A stretch of 7,111 bases of DNA from Candidatus Latescibacterota bacterium (GTDB lineage Bacteria > Krumholzibacteriota > Krumholzibacteriia > Krumholzibacteriales > WJIX01). This document shows, in pieces, positions 1 through 5,213 of the stretch. The notes under the pieces were generated by a model, which saw only the letters and a program-made list of their open reading frames with translations, made no database searches and was not told where the DNA came from. The DNA lies in assembly GCA_030643145.1 (NCBI GenBank), contig DAOWMJ010000102.1, positions 1 to 7,111 of the forward strand. Direction: 5' to 3'. Position numbers and translations under genes: made by a program. Within the stretch, counting starts at the first letter, position 1. Every line of letters starts with the position of its first letter.

Positions 1-464
1 TCCCAGAGCCCACTCTCTTCATTAAACCAGATTACTTTAATGTCGGCGCTCTCCGAGTCGATAACATCCATCGACAGGGACATGATCACATCTTTGTTAA
101 ACTGGATCCCGTGGGGTCCCAGCTGTACAACCGCGCTTGGGAACCGGGGCATTTCAATGGTTATCTCCGTATCTTGATCCAGCGCTCCCGGAGGGAAGTA
201 GAGACTGAAATAACCATTGTCGACCATTCCGCCATCTTCGGCGGAAATCACCTTTGAAGTTACCTTTGAAGCTGATCCTACTATAGATCTATAGGATCCC
301 TCAGGGGTGGAGAGAAGTTGAACGAAAAGGGGGTTCTCAACACCGGACAAAGTTTCTTCCTGCGAGGGGGAAACAGGAGAGTAATCTCCACAGCCATAAG
401 CAGCCAGTACACTGAGGAAGGTAATGATGGTGAGGAATTTCCGGGCTATGGATTGTCCTGACAT
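1..464 (-). CDS. Putative lipoprotein with ZU5-like segment (3' end beyond window)
   Basis: Reading from ATG 464 to the window edge gives 154 open codons; the rest lies to the left. The start follows an excellent Shine-Dalgarno, AGGAGG, eight bases upstream. The N-terminus (MSGQSIARKFLTIITF...) has a basic segment, a hydrophobic core and a lipobox-like LAAYGC, so Cys25 would be lipidated and the protein anchored in the cell envelope. Residues after the Cys are Gly-Asp, and sorting is not certain. Around residues 77-105 the pattern DGG...GYFSLYFPPGAL...TEITIEMP resembles ZU5-like domains (a glycine-rich start, then a PPGAL turn and beta strands) found in bacterial surface proteins. A second beta-rich stretch continues to the edge. 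No enzymatic motif is visible in this part. Transcription probably starts from the sigma-54 promoter at 546-561, placing the gene under an activator, most simply the upstream EBP1. Lipoprotein call fairly sure; ZU5 call moderate; function unknown. Confidence 0.85.
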   Translation of the reverse strand, partial: MSGQSIARKFLTIITFLSVLAAYGCGDYSPVSPSQEETLSGVENPLFVQLLSTPEGSYRSIVGSASKVTSKVISAEDGGMVDNGYFSLYFPPGALDQDTEITIEMPRFPSAVVQLGPHGIQFNKDVIMSLSMDVIDSESADIKVIWFNEESGLW

Positions 465-545
465 TCTTCCCACCTCCTGAGGGTTTTGGGTAAAAAAAGT
501 ATTAATTCCTTTGTTACATATTTCATTTTCCAGTTACTACACTAA

Positions 546-561
546 GGCAACGCGAGTGCCA
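546..561 (-). promoter_or_regulatory. Sigma-54 (-24/-12) promoter of the lipoprotein gene
   Basis: On the minus strand the sequence reads TGGCAC-TCGCG-TTGCC, with exactly ten bases between the GG and GC dinucleotides, nearly the textbook sigma-54 consensus. Transcription would begin near 535, giving a leader of about 70 bases before ATG 464. Two sigma-54 activator genes in the same window support the call. Confidence 0.87.
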
Positions 562-681
562 TATGAGGTTTCCTGGGAAATTGGACGGTCTGATATGGTC
601 TGGGAATGGCATTTAGCATTAACAGCACAACCACTATAACCACTTGTATGGCAGACAGTTATAAAGATGCGATTTCCCCGT

Positions 682-704
682 TTGCTCATACTTAAGTCGT
701 GCAA
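682..704. promoter_or_regulatory. Candidate upstream activator site for the sigma-54 promoter
   Basis: A perfect 8-base palindrome ACTTAAGT (690-697) sits between TTGC (682-685) and GCAA (701-704). It is centred about 158 bases upstream of the predicted lipoprotein transcription start, within the usual range for enhancer-binding proteins. The outer arms are off-centre by one base, so this is only a candidate; no second copy was found in the window. Confidence 0.3.
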
Positions 705-807
705 TATTAGTTAATTTCATCCGTAACACACGTATATGCCCTTAGGGGGATTGGGGGTTTTTCAAGGTAAAATTCGGGTTGTTTTTAAAATAATTGGATG
801 CAAGGAG

Positions 808-836
808 TGTAACTAGAGGAATGTCAATTAGTTACA
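808..836. repeat. Perfect 8-base inverted repeat over the EBP1 stop
   Basis: TGTAACTA (808-815) and TAGTTACA (829-836) are exact reverse complements separated by 13 bases. The repeat covers the last EBP1 codons and its TGA stop (824-826). There is no following U-run on the minus strand, so it is not a standard intrinsic terminator. It could be a 3'-end hairpin or a protein-binding dyad. Confidence 0.5.
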
Positions 837-2278
837 AAAGATGGTTCATATCGGCCGTTTTTGGAGTTTTCCTTTATTTCTGAGGGATCTATTCCGTGTT
901 TTTTCAATTTGTACCTGATAGTTCCTCGTTCTAACTCAAGAAGCCTTGCTGCCGCGGCTACATTTCCATCGGTTCGTGTCAGCGCGGCAACTATCGCTCC
1001 CCTCTCTATCTCTTCTAAGGATGCTCCTTCCGGTGGAAGATCGATCTTTATAGTTCCCTGTTGTTTCCCGATGTCTATGGTTGTTTCGTCGTTTTCAACT
1101 TCTAGTGGAAGATCTTCAATCTTAATTTGTCCACTCGTGTTCAGCAGGACAGCTCTTTCTATAATATTAATTAATTCGCGGATATTCCCCGGCCATGTGT
1201 ACCGCTTTAAAATTTTTATCGCTTCATCTGTTAGTGTGATCTTACCTTTCTTAAGACGGTTCGCGAACTGACTTGTATAGTTTCTGGCTATTGGCTCTAT
1301 ATCATCCGTTCTATCCCTCAATGGAGGAAGGATGATTTCGATTACATTCAGCCGGTAGAAGAGATCGGCCCTGAAACATTTCTCCAGAACGTCTTGCTTG
1401 AGGTTTCTGTTTGTCGCGGATATGATCCGCAGATCAACTGGAAGAAACTGAGTACCGCTGACGCGTCTTATTGTTCTTGAGTCAAGGAATTTAAGCAGTT
1501 TTGCCTGGAGCCTGTAGTCGATTTCGCCTATTTCATCGAGGAATATTGTCCCTCCGTTGGCGCATTCGAACAAACCGATTTTTCTTTCTTTTGCGTCTGT
1601 AAAGGCCCCCTTTTCGTGTCCGAAAAATTCACTTTCAAGAAGATTTCGGGGAATAGCGGCGCAGTTTACTTCAATAAAGGGACCATTCTTTCTTGGGCTT
1701 GCTATATGTATCGCTTTGGCAATGGCGCCTTTGCCGGTGCCATTCTCTCCCGTTATCATAATTGTAGTGCTTTCGCTTGAAGCGACTTTCTTTGCAAGCT
1801 GAATCACATTCTGGATAGGTTTGCTAATTCCGATGATGTTCTCAAAACCTTCAGGGCTCTGGTTGATTTTGTCAATCGCGTATCTTTGCTTGCGCTTTCC
1901 CACACCCTGGGCTATCTGCGCGAGAAGCCGGGAAAGATCATTACTGCTGTATGGTTTAAATAGTATATGCCTCGCCCCGAATTCAATAGCAGCTTTGTCG
2001 CTTTTCATATAGCTTTTGGGCAGGAGCAGAAGAATCTGAGTTTTTGAATGTTCAATATGCCAATCTGAGATTACAGCGGCAGCTTTAGAGTAATCTTCCT
2101 TTTGCCAGGATTCAGGTACGGAAAGGATCAATAGTGGCGCGAAACCTTTATTGTTCGAAGAGACAAGGTCATTTACGGAGGAGAATTCGTTAATTTCCCA
2201 CCCGGCCTCTCTGCAGTCACCTGTGAGAGGATTATCTTTACCCTGCTGGGGGTTTATAATATCGACTACGAGTGACAT
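824..2278 (-). CDS. Sigma-54 enhancer-binding activator with degenerate receiver domain (EBP1)
   Basis: From ATG 2278 this encodes 484 residues in NtrC-like order. Residues 1-120 fold like a response-regulator receiver by pattern: a hydrophobic strand PLLILSVP near 48-55, and EFGARHILFKPY at 99-110 keeps the conserved Lys108. However, the phospho-acceptor Asp position appears to be Ser53, and the acidic N-terminal pocket is reduced. Residues about 145-385 form the AAA+ motor: Walker A GENGTGKG (177-184), GAFTDA loop (224-229, a variant of GAFTGA), Walker B TIFLDE (244-249), arginine fingers in FRADLFYR (302-309) and sensor II WPGNIREL (362-369). A Fis-type helix-turn-helix lies at about 436-460. 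It should bind upstream DNA and drive sigma-54 RNA polymerase open-complex formation, probably without phosphorylation. A longer TTG start at 2341 exists, but it overlaps a candidate sigma-54 promoter and adds 21 residues outside the domain. A GGTGA-like ribosome site precedes ATG 2278. Its likely target is the lipoprotein gene downstream. Confidence 0.9.
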   Translation of the reverse strand: MSLVVDIINPQQGKDNPLTGDCREAGWEINEFSSVNDLVSSNNKGFAPLLILSVPESWQKEDYSKAAAVISDWHIEHSKTQILLLLPKSYMKSDKAAIEFGARHILFKPYSSNDLSRLLAQIAQGVGKRKQRYAIDKINQSPEGFENIIGISKPIQNVIQLAKKVASSESTTIMITGENGTGKGAIAKAIHIASPRKNGPFIEVNCAAIPRNLLESEFFGHEKGAFTDAKERKIGLFECANGGTIFLDEIGEIDYRLQAKLLKFLDSRTIRRVSGTQFLPVDLRIISATNRNLKQDVLEKCFRADLFYRLNVIEIILPPLRDRTDDIEPIARNYTSQFANRLKKGKITLTDEAIKILKRYTWPGNIRELINIIERAVLLNTSGQIKIEDLPLEVENDETTIDIGKQQGTIKIDLPPEGASLEEIERGAIVAALTRTDGNVAAAARLLELERGTIRYKLKKHGIDPSEIKENSKNGRYEPSFVTN

Positions 2279-2282
2279 ATTC

Positions 2283-2294
2283 TTCACCGGTGAA
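2283..2294. repeat. 12-base perfect palindrome in the EBP1 leader
   Basis: TTCACCGGTGAA is self-complementary and lies just upstream of ATG 2278, overlapping the GGTGA-like ribosome binding site and downstream of the predicted transcription start near 2326. It could be an operator or a small hairpin. About one or two 12-base palindromes are expected by chance in 7 kb. Confidence 0.35.
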
Positions 2295-2336
2295 TTTTGA
2301 GTAGTAATCAGTGTATTTAGCTCTTGAATCAAAAAT

Positions 2337-2352
2337 AGCAAGATATATGCCG
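2337..2352 (-). promoter_or_regulatory. Candidate sigma-54 promoter of EBP1
   Basis: The minus strand reads CGGCAT-ATATC-TTGCT, keeping GG and GC with ten bases between them, plus the CA and TT that flank them in the consensus. The predicted start near 2326 gives a leader of about 48 bases to ATG 2278. The -12 element overlaps the TTG at 2341, which argues against that longer start. Moderate match; it would imply autoregulation or control by EBP2. Confidence 0.5.
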
Positions 2353-2572
2353 ATGAAATTGCTAAGATGTGAAACGCCGGATAGTGATAAAAATAAGGCT
2401 TTATTTATTTTAAAGTGACCTGTTGCGGTACGTCCTTTTCTTTGGTATTTTTCGAATATATTTAATCTATTGATAATTGCGGCAAGGAGCTTTAGGGCTA
2501 TGGGAAGAATGGAATTTTCCAGAGAGTGTATATTTGATTTACCCCTGAATCCGAAAAAAAGGAGATCGCATT
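2353..2572. other. Divergent intergenic region, EBP1 / metallopeptidase
   Basis: This 220-base AT-rich stretch, with the EBP1 leader beside it, separates the divergent genes. On the plus strand I find no GG-N10-GC sigma-54 promoter and no good sigma-70 pair for the peptidase gene. A short inverted repeat TGGAA-TT-TTCCA lies near 2510-2521, and TTGC-G-GCAA near 2477-2485. The last bases hold the peptidase ribosome binding site. Confidence 0.5.
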
Positions 2573-4456
2573 TTGATAAATTTCTTTAAATCAGCATTTA
2601 TTATTTTTATCTTTTCCGCTGCAGCTTTGTTTTCCGGATGCAGCGAGGAAAAAGGGGCTGGAATACCTCCTGTGATATACTCGATCTCGCCTGATACTGT
2701 GGGTTTGGGAGATACGATAATTGTAGAGGGGGATCGCTTCAATATGACTCCATGGAAGAACAGAATAGTCTTCTCCCCGGGAGAATTTACTCACAGCGCG
2801 ATCAACAGATATGCCGTTCCATTCGAAGGTGATCGAAATACTCTTAAAGCGGTTGTTCCTGTCGATGTCTTTACCGGAAAATTGAGAGCGGAGCAGATAA
2901 GCCCGATTGCCGGGTTGCTTCCGTTGAGTGGAGGCGAGATATTTCTTCCTACTTCTTCGTTGCCCTTCTATCTGACATTAGAGCAGGGTGATGTCGCTAA
3001 GGGTTTCTTCTGTTCGGAAAGTTTTGATTTTCCTTTGTGTACCGGAGGGACGAAACGGCATCTACTGGTTGTATTCAGCAATTCGGTACCGCCTGATGGA
3101 TCTACGAATTATAATTATTCGATTGAACTTGATGGTGTATCGGGGGGCGCTTTTTTCGCCGTCGGCCAGAAGAAGAAACCGATGATCAAAAAAACTAATC
3201 TCCATTTATCAAATGATAATAATGAAACGGGATCTTTTGAATTCGACAGGAAGAAAAGAGAAGAAACAGTTGAACTTCTAAAAAAAGAAGGGGCGAATTT
3301 ATCATCCGTGATCGAAAAAGAAAAAATATATTCACCTGTAACAGTGGGACGAGCGGCTCCAGACAGTATGGGATTTGATGTTTACTCTGATTATGACGGC
3401 TCAACAACAGATCCGGGCAGCTATACAAGAGTCAAAGCTTATTTAAAATATGAGGGTAGCCATACATTACTTTATCTTGACAGTTCAACAGATCCGGGGT
3501 GCATAACTGATTTGGAAGCTTATGCGCTGGGACAGGAATTTGAACAGAGTGTTTATCAGACAAACCACGAATATTATGGTGAAGAGTCCGATATAAATGG
3601 GGACGAAAAAGTCACTATATTGATGTCCCATGTTATTAACGAGCTAACGCCGAGTGGTGTAGATTGGTATATCGCGGGGTTTTTCCTTCCTACCGATCTA
3701 TTGCCTTTCATGGTAGACGCAAACTGCACAAACGCTATGGAAATCTTTTACACAATTGTCCCTGACCCAGGCGGGATTTACGGTACCGTGTTGCCAAAGG
3801 AAGCTGCCCTGGAAACAATAGAAGGTGTTATCGGCCATGAATTTGTTCATATGATAATGTTCAACTACAGGATTTTAACTTACGGAAGCGGTTTTCTCGC
3901 GACCTATATAGAGGAAGTGTGGTTGGAGGAAGGTCTTGCCCATATGGCTGAGTATCTTAATGGACATTTTGCCGACAATATTGGAAGGGCCGACAAATTC
4001 CTGGCCGATCCGGGCGATGCGTCGCTTGTGTACGGTGAAGATAATATTCCCAAACGTGGGGCGGCTTTTCTCTTCCTGCGCTATCTGGCGGACAGGTATG
4101 GTAACGGGATATTCAAAGAACTTGTCCAATCAAAAAGGAGCGGGATTAAGAATATTGAATATGTAACAGGTGAGGATTTTATTGAGCTTTTCGCCGATTG
4201 GAGTGTTGCCCTTTACTTGAGCGGAAAGGATATCGCTAACGATCCGCGTTTCGAATACTCTTCAATTGATCTCGAAAAGGATTTCAAGCCTCTTGATATT
4301 AACAGTATTACTTCACTTTTTCCCTCTGTGTCGGGAAATGTCAGGGCATTGGCCCCGGAGTTTGTAGAATTTAATCTTTCATCTGAAGCAACTCATAATA
4401 TTTTTATTCAAAGTAGCAGTCACGGGAGCATGAACGCGATTATTATCCGCCGGTAA
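2573..4456 (+). CDS. Secreted lipoprotein zinc metallopeptidase, TIG/IPT-like N-terminus
   Basis: The 627-residue product starts at TTG 2573, eight bases after a strong AAGGAG (2559-2564); no better ATG is nearby. A signal peptide with lipobox FSGC places the lipidated Cys at 23, followed by Ser, consistent with the outer membrane. Residues about 32-115 (PPVIYSISPDTVGLGDTIIVEGDRF) look like an IPT/TIG beta-sandwich. The catalytic region has SDINGDEKVTIL near 339-350, then HEFVH (422-426) and WLEEGLAHMAE (450-460), in which Glu453 or its neighbour is the expected third zinc ligand. A helix like RGAAFLFLRYLADRYG follows. This order resembles peptidase family M30 (hyicolysin) and related bacterial lipoproteins, so a gluzincin-type protease is likely; the substrate is unknown. 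A lysine/glutamate-rich linker lies around 205-250. The gene runs toward the PqqD-like gene with 21 bases between stops. It is divergent from EBP1 and shows no sigma-54 promoter of its own. Confidence 0.88.
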   Translation: MINFFKSAFIIFIFSAAALFSGCSEEKGAGIPPVIYSISPDTVGLGDTIIVEGDRFNMTPWKNRIVFSPGEFTHSAINRYAVPFEGDRNTLKAVVPVDVFTGKLRAEQISPIAGLLPLSGGEIFLPTSSLPFYLTLEQGDVAKGFFCSESFDFPLCTGGTKRHLLVVFSNSVPPDGSTNYNYSIELDGVSGGAFFAVGQKKKPMIKKTNLHLSNDNNETGSFEFDRKKREETVELLKKEGANLSSVIEKEKIYSPVTVGRAAPDSMGFDVYSDYDGSTTDPGSYTRVKAYLKYEGSHTLLYLDSSTDPGCITDLEAYALGQEFEQSVYQTNHEYYGEESDINGDEKVTILMSHVINELTPSGVDWYIAGFFLPTDLLPFMVDANCTNAMEIFYTIVPDPGGIYGTVLPKEAALETIEGVIGHEFVHMIMFNYRILTYGSGFLATYIEEVWLEEGLAHMAEYLNGHFADNIGRADKFLADPGDASLVYGEDNIPKRGAAFLFLRYLADRYGNGIFKELVQSKRSGIKNIEYVTGEDFIELFADWSVALYLSGKDIANDPRFEYSSIDLEKDFKPLDINSITSLFPSVSGNVRALAPEFVEFNLSSEATHNIFIQSSSHGSMNAIIIRR

Positions 4457-4477
4457 AAATTCTTTGATGAAGAATAA

Positions 4478-4846
4478 TCAGAGGCCTGTTATATTTGTAA
4501 ACGATATATAGTTGGATATTTCAAGGTGTGTAAGAAACAATTCCAGTCTGTCGATACATGGTTCAATTTCTTTTTCAAACTTTGCCTCCATTTGATCCAC
4601 GATTTCCCCCACGCATCTTTTTCCATCGCACAGTAGCCATACGGCGCTTCCAATTTGATCGAGTTTAATCTTGAGGAATGGATTTTTAACCCTTGGCCGT
4701 AGATACTTGACGAGAAATCTGTTTTTAAATTTCGGCTCGAGCAGGGTTACAATTCCATCCTTCCCTGCGTTGTGTTCTATCAGCCTTTTTGGAATAAGCT
4801 TGAGAAGATTAACTTCTGTTTTGTTTATTTTCTTTTCAGGTTTCAT
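4478..4846 (-). CDS. Stand-alone PqqD-family (RRE-like) protein
   Basis: The 122-residue protein carries the PqqD family signature in its second half: KLDQIGSAVWLLCDGKRCVGEI at about 61-82, then an amphipathic segment and RLELFLTHLE near 100-109, a winged-helix pattern. The first 60 residues contain LLEPKFKNRF...LRPRVKNPF, a basic stretch of the kind I associate with stand-alone members of this family. PqqD and RiPP recognition elements bind leader peptides and deliver them to modifying enzymes, but no radical SAM enzyme, PQQ gene or obvious precursor lies in this window, so the role is unknown and PQQ synthesis should not be assumed. ATG 4846 has only a weak ribosome site (AAGAAG touching the start). 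The frame stays open for 30 codons upstream without ATG, GTG or TTG. It is divergent from EBP2 and has a sigma-70-like promoter at 4934-4963. Confidence 0.85.
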   Translation of the reverse strand: MKPEKKINKTEVNLLKLIPKRLIEHNAGKDGIVTLLEPKFKNRFLVKYLRPRVKNPFLKIKLDQIGSAVWLLCDGKRCVGEIVDQMEAKFEKEIEPCIDRLELFLTHLEISNYISFTNITGL

Positions 4847-4933
4847 CTTCTTGGGGATTAACCCGGGTTCAATAGCGCAAATCAGTTGTTGGTCGTCAGA
4901 AATCAGACGGTTTCTATAAACCTTGAGTGCTGA

Positions 4934-4963
4934 ATACTACCTATAAAAAGGGGTTAAAGTCAA
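4934..4963 (-). promoter_or_regulatory. Sigma-70-like promoter of the PqqD gene
   Basis: On the minus strand TTGACT is followed after 18 bases by TAGTAT. The -35 matches consensus at five of six and the -10 at four of six. The leader would be about 80 bases to ATG 4846. Confidence 0.5.
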
Positions 4964-4978
4964 GAGGATGCTACCGGT

Positions 4979-4998
4979 GCTGTTAGAAAACTGACAGC
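4979..4998. promoter_or_regulatory. Candidate EBP2 upstream activator dyad (site 1)
   Basis: GCTGTTAG and CTGACAGC flank a central AAAA; the 8-base arms are complementary except for one position. The centre lies about 110 bases upstream of the predicted sigma-54 start near 5099, a normal distance for an enhancer-binding protein. It overlaps the -35 of the sigma-70-like promoter for EBP2, so bound protein could repress that promoter. Confidence 0.5.
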
Positions 4999-5012
4999 GG
5001 AAATAGTATAAT
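4984..5012 (+). promoter_or_regulatory. Sigma-70-like promoter of EBP2
   Basis: A perfect -10 TATAAT (5007-5012) follows TAGAAA (4984-4989, four of six) with a 17-base spacer. The predicted start near 5019 gives a leader of about 195 bases. It could supply basal activator, with the sigma-54 promoter giving induced levels. Confidence 0.45.
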
Positions 5013-5026
5013 AGAATAAAATTCTA
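5012..5026. promoter_or_regulatory. Candidate EBP2 upstream dyad (site 2)
   Basis: TAGAAT-AAA-ATTCTA is a perfect 6-base-arm dyad centred at 5019, about 30 bases (near three helical turns) from site 1 and about 80 bases upstream of the predicted sigma-54 start. Its sequence differs from site 1, and AT-rich dyads arise easily by chance, so the call is weak. Confidence 0.3.
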
Positions 5027-5072
5027 ATCTGAACTTTCGGTATATCTTGGAGTTAAACGAATATTTCAGTTA

Positions 5073-5088
5073 TGGAATGGTGATTGCC
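5073..5088 (+). promoter_or_regulatory. Sigma-54 promoter of EBP2
   Basis: TGGAATG-GTGA-TTGCC keeps the GG and GC pair at ten-base spacing and most flanking consensus positions. The predicted start near 5099 leaves a leader of about 115 bases before ATG 5214. With the upstream dyads it points to autoactivation by EBP2 or activation by EBP1. Confidence 0.65.
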
Positions 5089-5213
5089 TTTGTATTAGAC
5101 GATTAGTTTATATAAACGGATAAGCATAATTTCAGTTACCGGTAATTGTCATGGCGGGAACTGGCTATCTTAAACAAGAATTTTGGTAGTCACAATTAAT
5201 AAAGTAGCAATGT

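Larger units (their letters stand above)
465..823. other. Intergenic regulatory region between EBP1 and the lipoprotein gene
   Basis: No convincing gene is seen in these 359 bases. The part next to the lipoprotein gene holds its leader and sigma-54 promoter. The remainder (562-823) lies upstream of that promoter, where activator binding sites are expected. Candidates are ACTTAAGT (690-697) flanked by TTGC (682-685) and GCAA (701-704), and an inverted pair TATAAC/GTTATA near 636-665. A G-rich stretch (740-760) and a perfect 8-base inverted repeat that runs into the end of EBP1 (808-836) are also present. None has an obvious terminator U-tract. Confidence 0.6.
4847..5213. other. Divergent control region, PqqD gene / EBP2
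   Basis: No long gene is present in these 367 bases. From left to right it holds the PqqD leader with palindrome AACCCGGGTT (4860-4869), a minus-strand sigma-70-like promoter (4934-4963), a 20-base imperfect dyad (4979-4998), a plus-strand sigma-70-like promoter (4984-5012), a 15-base dyad (5012-5026), a plus-strand sigma-54 promoter (5073-5088), palindrome TTACCGGTAA (5136-5145) and a possible 12-codon leader ORF (5151-5189). Confidence 0.7.

Noticed and set aside
738..765. G-rich stretch with CCCTTAGGG and runs of G as a terminator or quadruplex
   Set aside because: The stem is only three base pairs, there is no adjacent transcript on the plus strand, and the G-runs are too few and uneven for a firm quadruplex call.
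861..1271. Plus-strand open frame of 136 codons opposite EBP1
   Set aside because: Antisense shadow of a clear AAA+/helix-turn-helix coding region, with no ribosome site or recognisable domain.
2279..2341. Longer EBP1 reading frame starting at TTG 2341
   Set aside because: No ribosome site for this TTG, the TTG forms part of a candidate sigma-54 -12 element, and the extra 21 residues lie before the receiver-like fold.
2442..2534. Sigma-70 or sigma-54 promoter for the peptidase gene
   Set aside because: No GG-N10-GC pair on the plus strand, and the -10-like boxes (for example TATATT) have no acceptable -35 at proper spacing.
3405..3498. 13-base direct repeat CAACAGATCCGGG (3405-3417 and 3486-3498) in the peptidase gene
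   Set aside because: It encodes two similar S-T-D-P-G turns 27 codons apart in one frame; explained by protein sequence rather than a DNA element.
4459..4475. ATTCTT-TGATG-AAGAAT hairpin between the convergent peptidase and PqqD genes as a terminator
   Set aside because: Six mostly A-T pairs and no U-run in either direction; too weak to call.
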